Assembly (NCBI GenBank): GCA_020632665.1
Contig: JACKFC010000018.1
Location: 1-64,000 of the forward strand
Origin: Deltaproteobacteria bacterium
GTDB lineage: Bacteria > Myxococcota_A > UBA9042
Direction of reading: 5' to 3'
Length of the DNA: 64,000 nt
Of the stretch, positions 34,632 through 43,635 are shown piece after piece (positions within the stretch are counted from its first letter, which is position 1; every line of letters starts with the position of its first letter). The notes below the pieces were generated by a model. It did no database searches, was not told where the DNA came from, and was given only the letters and a program-made list of their open reading frames with translations. The position numbers and the translations under genes are program-made.

Positions 34632-36158
34632 TCAGCGCTCGCTGTTCTTGCGGCGGCTCTCACGACGGGCGCTGCTGGCGCGGCGCTGCCGCTGCGGCGC
34701 GGCGTTGGACTCGGCGGCGACCGCGACCGAGGCGACGTCTTCGGTCTTCGCCGGCAGCGGCGTCCGCTCGCCGCGGTGGGCGTAGGACTCGTCCGCCGGG
34801 TTGAGCGGCGCGGCGTCGAAGGGGACCTCGCTCCGCGCGCGGTAGCTGGTCGGCACCGAGCCGAGCGTCACCAGGGCGCCGTGCAGGCCGACCCACGGCA
34901 GCAGGTGCCGACGGGTCAGCTCCACCCGGTCCTTCAGGTTGCGCCACGACATCGCCGGCGGCGGATTCTTCGCCAGGTGCTCCTTCGCGCTGGCGTAGGC
35001 GTCCTCGTAGGCCTTGTAGACCACCTCGGGACCCGAGGTGAGGCGCTGCCGCCGCGCCGCCTCGAGGCCGAAGGCCGCGCGCTGCGCCGGATCGTCGAGC
35101 AGCTGCAGCACCGCCGCGGCGAACTCGGCGTTCTCGTCCTTGCCCTTGGCCACGAGCAGGCCGTTGTCGCCGTGCTTGACCTGGTGCGAGACGCCCATGC
35201 CGTCGTCGAAGCCGACGACCGGGGTGCCCATCCACAGCGCCTCGCTGACGACCTGGCCGAAGGTCTCGGTCATCGAGGTGTAGACGAAGAGATCGGCGTA
35301 GGCATACCACTCCGGCAGGTCGCGCTGCGGCCGCTCGCCGACGAAATGGGTGCGGTGCGCGATGCCGAGCGTCTCGGCCAGGCGGCGCAGGCTCTGATGC
35401 GCCGGGCCGTCGCCGACCAGCGTCAGGCTGGCGTCGGGGCGGTGTGGCAACACCCGGTGGGCGAAGATCGCGAGCAGCTGGTCGAGCGACTTCTCGCCCG
35501 CATGCCGGCACGCGACGAAGAGGCGGCTGCCGCGGGCGAAGTCGCGCTGGAACGGGTCGGGGCCGAGCTCGCGGTTGAAGTTCCGCACGTCGATCGGCCG
35601 CTGGATGATGTGGATCGGGATCTGCAGGCCGCGGTTGCGCCAATAGTCGACCAAGCCCTGGCACTGCACGATCAGGCCGTCGCCCTCGTTGAACGCGCCG
35701 CCGAAGACGTTCTCGACGCCGCGGGTCAGGCCGTCGAAGAAGGGCTTGGTGGGGCCGAAATTCAGCGCCTCCTCGGGGATCGCGTGGTGCGCGAAACCGG
35801 GCAGGTAGACGGTATTGGTCTGCACCACCGGGATGCCGTGCAGCTTCCGGATCAGCGCCGGCCAATGCATCGTCAGGGCGTTGGTGTGGGCGTGCACGAC
35901 CTCGAACGCCGGGCGGTCGAGGAAGGTCGACATCGGCTTGGGGAAGCCGAAGCGGACCTTGTCGTATTGGCGGAACGCGACCGAGTCGAAGAGGATCGAG
36001 CCGGGGGGCGCCTGGCGTTGATCGCGGCCGGGCCGGGGCCCGATCAGCGTCACCTCGTGCCCACGCATCTCCATGTTTCGCTTGAAGGTCTGCGTGGCGA
36101 GGGCGGGGCCGTTGGCAAAATCGACCGCGACGTAGTCGGTCAGCATTCCGATATGCAT
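34632..36158 (-). CDS. GT4-family glycosyltransferase with basic C-terminal extension
   Basis: Encodes 508 residues from the ATG at 36158 (GGAGAAG upstream). N-terminal Rossmann domain (MLTDYVAVDFANGPALATQTF, VVHAHTNALTMHW) and C-terminal sugar-nucleotide domain with SLTLVGDGPAH and TSMTETFGQVVSEAL, a GT4 signature with the E-x7-E type site. The last ~110 residues are an extra basic tail ending in RRESRRKNSER, without clear domain. It could make a surface polysaccharide or glycolipid. First gene of an operon with the second glycosyltransferase and the giant kinase. Confidence 0.85.
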   Translation of the reverse strand: MHIGMLTDYVAVDFANGPALATQTFKRNMEMRGHEVTLIGPRPGRDQRQAPPGSILFDSVAFRQYDKVRFGFPKPMSTFLDRPAFEVVHAHTNALTMHWPALIRKLHGIPVVQTNTVYLPGFAHHAIPEEALNFGPTKPFFDGLTRGVENVFGGAFNEGDGLIVQCQGLVDYWRNRGLQIPIHIIQRPIDVRNFNRELGPDPFQRDFARGSRLFVACRHAGEKSLDQLLAIFAHRVLPHRPDASLTLVGDGPAHQSLRRLAETLGIAHRTHFVGERPQRDLPEWYAYADLFVYTSMTETFGQVVSEALWMGTPVVGFDDGMGVSHQVKHGDNGLLVAKGKDENAEFAAAVLQLLDDPAQRAAFGLEAARRQRLTSGPEVVYKAYEDAYASAKEHLAKNPPPAMSWRNLKDRVELTRRHLLPWVGLHGALVTLGSVPTSYRARSEVPFDAAPLNPADESYAHRGERTPLPAKTEDVASVAVAAESNAAPQRQRRASSARRESRRKNSER

Positions 36159-36305
36159 GTCTTCTCCGTTTCGGCACCCGTGGATGCGCGCCCGGAGGGG
36201 TAGCACAGTGCGTGCCAAGCGCAAGGGAAGATCGCAACAAGACGTCGAATCCGTCCGGATCGGGGGTTCCGCGCCGGCCGCGGCGATGGGGTGGCCTCGT
36301 ATGCC

Positions 36306-36354
36306 GGAGCAGCCATGCTCCAACCGCCGCCGGGCTGGAGCATCGATGCTCCAG
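36306..36354 (+). promoter_or_regulatory. Two tandem palindromes, possible operators
   Basis: Two inverted repeats of the same type: GGAGCA-N4-TGCTCC (36306-36321) and a perfect 20-bp palindrome CTGGAGCATCGATGCTCCAG (36335-36354). Their centres are 31 bp apart, about three helical turns, and 60-100 bp before the ATG at 36414. This fits cooperative binding of a dimeric regulator. No T run follows, so terminator function is unlikely. Confidence 0.55.
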
Positions 36355-36413
36355 GTGCAACGAGGGCTCGGGGTTGGTAGCCTCCCGTCGCCGCTTTCGC
36401 GGTGGAGGAACGG

Positions 36414-37652
36414 ATGGCCCGGACCCGCGTCGTCTCCCGCATCGCCCACGAGACCTGCCAGAGTGCGCCGAGGCTCGAGCTCGGGGCGCATTGGTGGGAT
36501 CGGCTCGAGGACGATTTCGCCTACCAGGACGAAGCCTTCGACCTGCGCTTTCGCGACCGCGTGCTCGTTGGCGCGACCTCGCTGATGGACAAGGGGATCC
36601 GCACCTTCGCCGCCGGTGCAGTCGGCGCGCTGGCGGTGCCGGTCGGCTTCCACCCAATGGAGCTGCGCCACCTCGAGGCCGACGCCGCCCACTACCACGA
36701 CCTCGCCGACGCCGGCGTCGCCGAGCATTTCCTCTGCGCGCCGAGCCGCCACGTCGCCGTGCGCGGGCGGCCGGCGATGGTGCCGCTCTTCAAGCCGAGA
36801 GACGGCGTGGTCGAAGACCTGGAATTCGAGAGCCCCTTCGTGCCGAGCCTGCCGCGGCTGCGCGACGCCTGGAAGCGCCACGGCGGCAATCGGGTCGCGA
36901 CGGCGCGGCTGTGGCGGCACGACGGTCCGGCGCGGCCGACCATCGTCGCCATCCACGGCTTCGGCGCCGAGCAGAGCTGGATCAACGAGTGGATGCTCGC
37001 CTTGCCGCGGCTCTACCAGCTCGGCTGTGACGTGATGCTGATGACGCTGCCCTTCCACGGCCCGCGGCGCACCATGCTCTCGCCCTTTTCGGGCCACGGC
37101 TTCTTCGCCGGCGGGCTCTCCTGGATCAACGAGGCTTTCGCCCAGGGCGTGCACGATTTTCGCGTCTTCGCCCACCACCTGCGGCGCGACCGCGGGGTGC
37201 CGAAGATCGGCGTCACCGGCATCTCGCTCGGCGGCTGCACCACGGCGCTCTGTGCCTCGGCCGCCGACGACATCGACTTCGCGGTGCCGAACGTGCCCGT
37301 GACCAGCCTCGCCGACCTGCTGCTCGAGTGGCGCCCGCTCTCGGTCGCGGTGAGGGGGCTGATGACGGCGACCGGTATGGAGTTGCGCGATCTGCGCCAT
37401 ATCCTCGCGCCCTCGAGCCCGCTGACTTGGCAGCCGAAGGTCCCGCACGAGCGGCGGATGATCATCGGTGGCGTCGGTGATCGCGTCACCCCGCCGAAGC
37501 ATTCCCGCTTGCTCTGGGAGCATTGGGACCGCTGCCGGCTGCATTGGTTCCCCGGCGGCCACGTGCTGCACCTCGACAAAGGGGAATACCTGATCGAGAT
37601 GGGGCGCTTCCTTCGTGACGCCGATTTCCTGCCCGAACGCCGGGCGCGCTGA
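36414..37652 (+). CDS. Alpha/beta hydrolase
   Basis: Encodes 412 residues from the ATG at 36414 (GGAGGAA just before; a GTG at 36402 is possible). The core (about 175-400) has the hydrolase motifs: oxyanion HGFGAEQSW after a strand, the nucleophile elbow GISLGG and a His in FPGGHVLHL, with an Asp in GGVGDRVTPPKHS. The N-terminal ~170 residues are unassigned. No signal peptide. Likely a carboxyl ester or thioester hydrolase; the substrate cannot be told. The tandem palindromes lie upstream. Confidence 0.8.
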   Translation: MARTRVVSRIAHETCQSAPRLELGAHWWDRLEDDFAYQDEAFDLRFRDRVLVGATSLMDKGIRTFAAGAVGALAVPVGFHPMELRHLEADAAHYHDLADAGVAEHFLCAPSRHVAVRGRPAMVPLFKPRDGVVEDLEFESPFVPSLPRLRDAWKRHGGNRVATARLWRHDGPARPTIVAIHGFGAEQSWINEWMLALPRLYQLGCDVMLMTLPFHGPRRTMLSPFSGHGFFAGGLSWINEAFAQGVHDFRVFAHHLRRDRGVPKIGVTGISLGGCTTALCASAADDIDFAVPNVPVTSLADLLLEWRPLSVAVRGLMTATGMELRDLRHILAPSSPLTWQPKVPHERRMIIGGVGDRVTPPKHSRLLWEHWDRCRLHWFPGGHVLHLDKGEYLIEMGRFLRDADFLPERRAR

Positions 37653-37673
37653 AGGGCGATCGCGGGAGGCAGC

Positions 37674-39437
37674 TTGAGCCAGCGCAGCAGCCCCGGACCC
37701 TGGCCGCTGGTCGTGGCCTTGCTCGTGCTCGGCGGCGGCGCGCTGCTTTGGCGTCAAGCGACGCGTGGCCCGGCGCCTACACCAGCGCCGCCGGGACCCG
37801 ACGCGCCGCCGACGCCCCCGCCGAGCGAGCCGGATCCGCCCGAGGTCGGGCCGACCGCGGAGGCGCCCGAACCGCCGCCGACACCGGGGCCGAAGCCGCC
37901 GCCGGTCCGCGCCGGTGAGCGGGTCACGATCCAGCTCTCCGAACCGCCGGCGACCTGGTACGGCAAGGCAGAGCAGGGCGGCAACGAGGCGCATTATCGG
38001 GCGCTGCTGCGGCAGGTCGCCGGGCCGAACGCGGTCTTCTCCGCCGAGCTCGGCCGAGCGGCCCGCGAGATGGTCTTCCAATACACCGAGCTGGGCCGCG
38101 AGCCGCCCTCCGATGTGCGCGACTTCCTGATCCGCGGCGCCGGGGCCATCGCCGCCGACACCACCTTCCAGCACGCGACCAGCAATTCCGACGCCGGCGC
38201 CGTGCTCGAGCGGACGCTGCGCGCCGCGGTGCGCGAACCGCTCGACGGCGATGGTCCGCTGGTGGTCGGCGTCGGCGAAGTCTTCGTCCCCGGGACGCCG
38301 CCGACGCGCCACATCGGCGTGGTCGCGACCCGCCTCGCGATCGCCTTGGAGCCGACGCCGCGCACCGTCGCCCCTGGTGCGACGTTGATGCTGCGCGGAC
38401 GCCTGCTGGCCGCGTTCACCGGCCTCGACGCGCTGGCGATGGGCCCCGACGGTGAGCTGCGCAAGGGCACGGTGCGACGCAACGGCCGCGACGGCGTGCA
38501 GGTCCTGGTCGCGGCGGGCAGCCGCGCCGGCCCTCTCGACGTGCAATTGGTCGGCGTCGGGCCGCGTGGCCCCGGCAAGTTGGTGCAGCTCCGGGTCGAG
38601 GTCAGCGACGTGCCGGCGGAGTCGGCCCTCTCCGATCAGCAGACCTTCGTCCTGCCGCCGGACGAGAGCGGGCTGGCGGACGCCAAAGACGCCGCCGCGC
38701 TGGCCTGGAAGCTGCTCAACGACGACCGCGAGGCGTACGGCTTGGCCCGGTTGGCCTGGGATCCACAGCTCGCCGAGGTCGCCGAGGGGCATAGCCGCGA
38801 TATGCGCGACGCCGGCTTCTTCAGCCATCGCTCGCCGACCACCGGACTGCACGCCGATCGCCTCGCGCGGGCCGGCTACCGCACCACGACGTCGGCCGAG
38901 AACCTCGCCCTCAACGTCAGCCTCGCCGAGGCCGAACGCGGCCTGATGCACAGCCTCGGCCACCGCCGCAACCTGCTCGGCCGCGACTTCACCCATGGTG
39001 GCGTCGGCGTGGTCGGCGAGGAGCGCGAAGGCGGCGGTCGTCGCTGGTGGGTGACCCAGCTCTTCGCCCGCCCCGTGCGACGGCTCGACCCGAGCGCCGA
39101 GGTCCGCCTGCTCCGCGACCGGATCGACAGCGCCCGGCGGGAACGGGCCCTCCCGGCGCTGGTCGGGGAAGCCGGCCTGGATGGCCTCGCCGAGCGCTAC
39201 GCCGGCGTGGTCGCGACCAGCGGCGTCGATGGCGTGGGAGATCAGGTCCTCGAGGCGGCGCGCAACGGCGGCCTGCTCGGACGCAAGCTCCGCGCCTGGG
39301 TCGTGCAGGCGCCCGAGCCGGAGTCGGTCGACGTCCCCGCCGCCGCGCTGGTGCCGGCCGCGCGCCGCCTCGGTGTCGCCCTCGCCCAAGCTCCGGAGCG
39401 CGGCCAAATCGGCGTCGTCTTGTTGATCGGGGAGTAG
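37674..39437 (+). CDS. CAP/SCP-domain protein with membrane anchor
   Basis: Encodes 587 residues from the TTG at 37674 (GGGAGG upstream). N-terminal transmembrane helix (WPLVVALLVLGGGALLW), a long Pro/Ala/Glu linker, a beta-rich region (about 75-320), then a CAP/SCP domain (about 345-465) with LNDDREAYGLARLAWDPQLA, HSRDMRDAGFFSH and HSLGHRRNLL. Bacterial CAP proteins are often extracytoplasmic and their function is poorly known. The C-terminal ~115 residues resemble a second, degenerate helical part. Orientation puts the CAP domain outside the cytoplasm. Confidence 0.78.
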   Translation: MSQRSSPGPWPLVVALLVLGGGALLWRQATRGPAPTPAPPGPDAPPTPPPSEPDPPEVGPTAEAPEPPPTPGPKPPPVRAGERVTIQLSEPPATWYGKAEQGGNEAHYRALLRQVAGPNAVFSAELGRAAREMVFQYTELGREPPSDVRDFLIRGAGAIAADTTFQHATSNSDAGAVLERTLRAAVREPLDGDGPLVVGVGEVFVPGTPPTRHIGVVATRLAIALEPTPRTVAPGATLMLRGRLLAAFTGLDALAMGPDGELRKGTVRRNGRDGVQVLVAAGSRAGPLDVQLVGVGPRGPGKLVQLRVEVSDVPAESALSDQQTFVLPPDESGLADAKDAAALAWKLLNDDREAYGLARLAWDPQLAEVAEGHSRDMRDAGFFSHRSPTTGLHADRLARAGYRTTTSAENLALNVSLAEAERGLMHSLGHRRNLLGRDFTHGGVGVVGEEREGGGRRWWVTQLFARPVRRLDPSAEVRLLRDRIDSARRERALPALVGEAGLDGLAERYAGVVATSGVDGVGDQVLEAARNGGLLGRKLRAWVVQAPEPESVDVPAAALVPAARRLGVALAQAPERGQIGVVLLIGE

Positions 39438-39502
39438 GTTGCCGTCGTGCGGATATGATAGACTCAGCCGCTGCGAGTCGCCTTCTGCCCTGGAGTTCCG
39501 AG

Positions 39503-40108
39503 ATGTTCCAACGCCTCTGCCGACCCGTTGCGTTGCTGCTCTTCGCCCTCACCGTGCCGCTCGCCGCCGGCGCAGCCCCACGCCCGGCCGATAAGGCCAA
39601 GCTCGACGCCGGCGAGGTGGTCGTGCGGACCTTCGCGGTGAAGGGCTACGAGATGCCGCGGGCGACGATGTACGCCGTGATCGACGCGCCGATGGAGAAG
39701 GTGTGGGCCGTCATCGACAAATGCGCCGACTACAAGCGCACGATGATTCGGGTGATGGAGAGCGAGGAGCTCTCGCGCAAGGGCAACGTCGTCACCTGTC
39801 GGATCAAGGTCGACATGCCGTGGCCGGTCGACGACCTGAAGGCGACCACCCGCGCCACCCATACCGTCGCGCCCGGCAAGCGCTACGAGCGCGCCTGGAC
39901 GATGGTGGAAGGCGACTACAAGGTGAACGAGGGCAAGTGGGTCTTCACTCCATGGGGCGACAAGCCCGGCCGGACGCTCGCCTATTACGAAGTCCACGCG
40001 GTGCCCAAGGTCGGCGTTCCGGTCTGGATCATGAAGAAGGCGAGCCGCTCCGCGCTGCCGGACCTGATCGAGCGGTTGCGCAAATTCAGCGGCGCCAGCC
40101 CCCGTTGA
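39503..40108 (+). CDS. Exported START/SRPBCC-like lipid-binding protein
   Basis: Encodes 201 residues from the ATG at 39503 (GGAG about seven bases upstream). Signal peptide (LLLFALTVPLAAGA) then an SRPBCC/START-like domain with ATMYAVIDAPMEKVWAVIDK, YKRTMIRVMES and a final ALPDLIERLRKF helix typical of the family. Such proteins bind hydrophobic ligands; the role in the periplasm is unknown. It lies downstream of the CAP gene and upstream of the tRNA gene. Confidence 0.75.
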   Translation: MFQRLCRPVALLLFALTVPLAAGAAPRPADKAKLDAGEVVVRTFAVKGYEMPRATMYAVIDAPMEKVWAVIDKCADYKRTMIRVMESEELSRKGNVVTCRIKVDMPWPVDDLKATTRATHTVAPGKRYERAWTMVEGDYKVNEGKWVFTPWGDKPGRTLAYYEVHAVPKVGVPVWIMKKASRSALPDLIERLRKFSGASPR

Positions 40109-40166
40109 CACCCGGTTCGGCCGCGCTATCGTGCGCCGAGATGCGGGGCCGCGCGTGCCGCATGTC

Positions 40167-40239
<73 letters not shown>

Positions 40240-40280
40240 CCTCGTGAAAGCCGCTCTCATTTCGGGAGCGAGCAGTTCGC

Positions 40281-40314
40281 AACCCCGGCCTCTCGGCGCG
40301 GGGTTTCGTTCTTT
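40281..40314 (+). terminator. Rho-independent terminator after tRNA-Gly
   Basis: Stem AACCCCG (40281-40287) pairs with CGGGGTT (40299-40305), loop of 11 bases, followed by a T-rich tail TTTCGTTCTTT to about 40314. Orientation fits ending the tRNA transcript. Confidence 0.7.
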
Positions 40315-40350
40315 CTGGGCCGGATGCGGCCCTACACGGGCGAGGACCTG

Positions 40351-40908
40351 ATGATCGAGGATGCCTCCCACAACGCCGAAGACCGCCTGTTTCGCGCCCT
40401 TCGTCGCCTGCTCCACGCGAGTGATTCCTTCAGCCGGCAGCTCGCTGCACAGCATCAAGTGACGGCGCCGCAGCTCGTCTGCCTGCAGGAGCTGCTGCGC
40501 CACGGGCCGATGATCCCGAGCGTCCTGGCGCGCAACGTCGCGCTCTCGCAGCCGACCGTGACCGGAATTCTGCAGCGCCTCGAGGCCCGCGGCTTGGTCA
40601 CCCGGATCCGCGACCAGGGCGACCGCCGTCGGGTCACGCTGCGCCTGACCCCGGCCGGAACCGAGGCCGCCCAGCGCGCGCCCTCGCCGCTGCACGTGCG
40701 CCTCGCGGTCGGCCTGCATGCGCTCGAAGAAGGCCGCCGGGTCGCCCTGGCCGACGCCCTCGACGAGCTGGTCGCGATGCTGGAGCGTGAGCCCGGCGCC
40801 GACGCACTGCAGGAAGATACGGCCGACGCCGCGCGCGCGCTCGCCGCCGCCTTCGCCGGCTCGGAGCAGGCCGACGACGCCGAAGAACCGGGGCTCGGGA
40901 TCGATTAG
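40351..40908 (+). CDS. MarR-family transcriptional regulator
   Basis: Encodes 185 residues; the ATG at 40351 is chosen over 40324 for its GAGGA spacing. Winged helix motifs of MarR are clear: LARNVALSQPTVTGILQRLE (recognition helix) and the wing RIRDQGDRRRVTLRLTPAG. The ~40 C-terminal residues are an acidic Ala/Glu-rich extra tail. It probably represses a nearby or remote gene in response to a small ligand; the target is unknown. Its stop overlaps the end of the convergent metzincin gene. Confidence 0.9.
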   Translation: MIEDASHNAEDRLFRALRRLLHASDSFSRQLAAQHQVTAPQLVCLQELLRHGPMIPSVLARNVALSQPTVTGILQRLEARGLVTRIRDQGDRRRVTLRLTPAGTEAAQRAPSPLHVRLAVGLHALEEGRRVALADALDELVAMLEREPGADALQEDTADAARALAAAFAGSEQADDAEEPGLGID

Positions 40909-43505
40909 TCGGCGCGACGCCGGCGCAGCAGCCAGAGCGCGCAGACGGCGACCAACCACGCGAACGGTGCCGCCGGCGGCGCGACCGGGCTCGCGCTGCA
41001 GGCCGAGGACGAGCTTCCGCCGCTGAGGCCGCCGGCCGTGCCGCCCGTTCCGCCGTTGCCGCCCGTGACGGCGTCGGTGCCGCCTGTGCCGCCGCCGCCG
41101 CTGTCCGTCTTGCCTCCGCTGTCCATGCTGCCGCCGCTGTCGGAAGCGGCGCCGCCGTCCGTGGCGCCGCCCGCATCGGAGGACCCACCGGCGTCGCCAC
41201 CGCCCGCGACGTCCTCGCCCGCTACGGTCGGGGCCTTGCAGGCTCCCACGGTGCCGGCGGCCGGCGCACAGACCAAGCCCAAGGGGCAGGTATTCGGGCC
41301 GAAGGGGTTGCACGGCTTGCCGCAGCTGCCCTCGTGGCAGAACAGGCTGATGCAGGCGGTGTCGCCGCTGCACGGGTTGCCGAAGCCGTCCGGACCCTTG
41401 CTCGAGCAGACACCCTCGGGCTTGTCGGCCTGCAGCCGGACGCAGCCCTTGTCCTCGCCGCAGGTCGCGCCGGCGCTGAATATCGAGCAAGCAGGCGCGC
41501 ATTTGCCGCCGAGGCAGAGGCCGCCGACGCACTCGCCGTCCTCGCTGCAGGGCTCGAAATCCGGCACACACGCGACCTTCTTGCCGGCGCTGCACCACTT
41601 CGCGCCGGAGCCGAACTCGGCACATTGCTCGCCGCAGGCGCAGTCGACCGCGCCGGTGCACGGGGCGCCGCAGACGTAACCCTTGCCGAAGTCGACGCAC
41701 TCGCCGGTGGTGCAATCGTAGGGCGAGTCGCAGGTCTGCCCGGGCGTCTTGCTGCCGAGCGCGAAGCAGGCCCCGCCGCCGCCTTGCAGCGGCGCGCACG
41801 CAGCGCCATTGCCGCATTGCGCGTCGGTCGTGCAGGGCTGGCTGCAGGTGGCGCCGCTGTCGCCGCCGACGCACAGGCCGGTGACGCAATCACTCGAGCT
41901 CTGGCAGCCCTCGCCGACGCCCTTCTTCTGCTCCGCCGGCAGGCACGCGCCGGTGCCGCCGATATCGTAGCAGGCGAAGCCACTCGGGCAGCCCGCCGAG
42001 CTGCTGCAGCTCTGGCTGCAGATGTATTTGCCGTCGGCCGGCGCGCACATGCCGCTCTGGCAGTCGAGGTTCTTGCCGCAGCTCTCGCCGAGCTTGGCGT
42101 CGCCGGTCGGGAAGCAGCCGCCCTTGCCGCTGGAGAGGGGCATGCAGGCGTTGCCGGTCGGGCAGGGCTTGTTGCTGCAGTCCGCGACGCAGGTGCCGGT
42201 GCTGCCCGAGCCGACGCAGAGGCCGGATTGGCATTGCGAAGACGCGGTGCAGCCGGCGCCATCGGGCAATTTGTCGGTCCCGCCGCCGGATGGAGGCACT
42301 GCGCAGGCGCCGTAGCTCTTGCCGGAGAAGAGCTGGCAGGTCTGCCCGCTCGGGCATTGCGCGTTGGCGGTGCAGGGCACCTCGCACGTCGTCTTGCCGC
42401 CCGATTGCACGCAGAGCTGGGTCTTGCACTCGCTGCTGCTGCTGCACGTCTCGCCGACGCTCTTGGTGCCGGTCGTGCCGCCGCCGCCGCCAGCGCCGGC
42501 GATGCACGCGCCCTTGGTGGTGCTGCCCTGGTAGGCGACGCAGCCGAAGCCCGAGGGGCACGAGCCGGATTGGCTGGGGTTGCAGTCTTGGCTGCACACG
42601 GCCGAGCTGCCGGAGAGCGGCTGGCAGAAGGTCGGAGTATCGCAATCGGCGTCACTGCCACAGGTGTCGCCGAGCTTGCCGCCGCCCTTGGGCACGGTCG
42701 TCGGGGCGCCGGCGCAGACGTTGTTCTGGCACGGGATCTGCCCGACGTAGATCTCGCCGCTCGGGCCGTCGTCCACCACCTTCGGGCATTGTGCGTTGCT
42801 CTGGCACGCGAAGGCGCCGGACTTGGGGTAGAGGAAGCAGAGGCCGTCGAGGTCGTCCTGTTCCGGCGTGCGCGAGCCCATGAAGGGATCCGCCGTCGGC
42901 GCCATGGTCTCGGGCTTGTTCTTGTTCGGGTAGAGGTTGTGCTGCAGGCCGAAGAAATGGCCGATCTCGTGGACGGCGACGTTCATCACGTCGGTCGAGT
43001 AGTTCTTGCCCGACATCGACCAGGTCTGCAGGTAGCCGTTCATCGCGATATCGGCCTCGATGATGACGCCGGTATCCTTGCCCGAGGTGTAGTAGAGCGG
43101 CGAGGTCACGCCGAGCACGTATTTGCCGTACGTCCAGGCGCTGTTCTCGATCCAGGCGAACTCGTTCTTGCCGTTCTCATTGTAGCCGACGCTGGTCAAC
43201 TTCAGGTTGCTGGAGAAGCCGGCGTCGCTGAATTGCAGGTACGAGCACGTCGGCCCGACCCAGGCTGCGAACGATTTGCGCACCTCGTCCAAGCAAGCCG
43301 TGGTCGGCAGGTCGCCGGAACATGCCGGGTGCAGGACGTAGGGAACCGGATTCTTCTTCCAGCGCACCACCGTATTGCCGACCAGCGAGACGCTGGCGGC
43401 CTGCGTCGCGGCGGGCACGAGGGCGCCGAGGCTGAGCGCTGCCACCACCAACGCCGTGAGGCGGAGGCGGGCTGGCACGGCGGACGTCGCGGACGTTCGG
43501 GACAT
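40905..43505 (-). CDS. Secreted metzincin-type metalloprotease with Cys-rich array and MYXO-CTERM-like tail
   Basis: Encodes 866 residues from the ATG at 43505 (GGAG upstream). Signal peptide (LRLTALVVAALSLGALV), then a zinc protease domain (about 40-230) with H179-E-I-G-H183-FFGLQ-H189, the HExxHxxGxxH metzincin motif, followed by a Met in KPETMAP. From ~235 there are many Cys-rich repeats, e.g. CSSSSECKTQLCVQS and CTANAQCPSGQTC, disulfide-linked and possibly adhesive. A Gly/Ser/Asp-rich region leads to a Cys, hydrophobic helix (APFAWLVAVCALWLL) and RRRR, resembling the MYXO-CTERM sorting tail. It should be displayed on the cell surface. The protease call relies on the motif; activity is unproven. 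Confidence 0.85.
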   Translation of the reverse strand: MSRTSATSAVPARLRLTALVVAALSLGALVPAATQAASVSLVGNTVVRWKKNPVPYVLHPACSGDLPTTACLDEVRKSFAAWVGPTCSYLQFSDAGFSSNLKLTSVGYNENGKNEFAWIENSAWTYGKYVLGVTSPLYYTSGKDTGVIIEADIAMNGYLQTWSMSGKNYSTDVMNVAVHEIGHFFGLQHNLYPNKNKPETMAPTADPFMGSRTPEQDDLDGLCFLYPKSGAFACQSNAQCPKVVDDGPSGEIYVGQIPCQNNVCAGAPTTVPKGGGKLGDTCGSDADCDTPTFCQPLSGSSAVCSQDCNPSQSGSCPSGFGCVAYQGSTTKGACIAGAGGGGGTTGTKSVGETCSSSSECKTQLCVQSGGKTTCEVPCTANAQCPSGQTCQLFSGKSYGACAVPPSGGGTDKLPDGAGCTASSQCQSGLCVGSGSTGTCVADCSNKPCPTGNACMPLSSGKGGCFPTGDAKLGESCGKNLDCQSGMCAPADGKYICSQSCSSSAGCPSGFACYDIGGTGACLPAEQKKGVGEGCQSSSDCVTGLCVGGDSGATCSQPCTTDAQCGNGAACAPLQGGGGACFALGSKTPGQTCDSPYDCTTGECVDFGKGYVCGAPCTGAVDCACGEQCAEFGSGAKWCSAGKKVACVPDFEPCSEDGECVGGLCLGGKCAPACSIFSAGATCGEDKGCVRLQADKPEGVCSSKGPDGFGNPCSGDTACISLFCHEGSCGKPCNPFGPNTCPLGLVCAPAAGTVGACKAPTVAGEDVAGGGDAGGSSDAGGATDGGAASDSGGSMDSGGKTDSGGGGTGGTDAVTGGNGGTGGTAGGLSGGSSSSACSASPVAPPAAPFAWLVAVCALWLLRRRRAD

Positions 43506-43635
43506 GGCGGCTCCTGCTGGGCGCGCCGTAGGCGGCGGCGCGGGCCGGGGCGCAACCGTAGGCAATGCCGGCGCGCTCGGCAATGTCGCGACCCCGGTTG
43601 ACCCGTCGCCACGGGGCTGCGCACAACGTGCGTCC

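Noticed and set aside
36159..39407. Upstream continuation of the 34632-36158 glycosyltransferase frame on the minus strand, to give a protein of about 1591 residues
   Set aside because: The extra part is antisense to the hydrolase and CAP genes and low-complexity; the real start is the ATG at 36158 with a good ribosome site.
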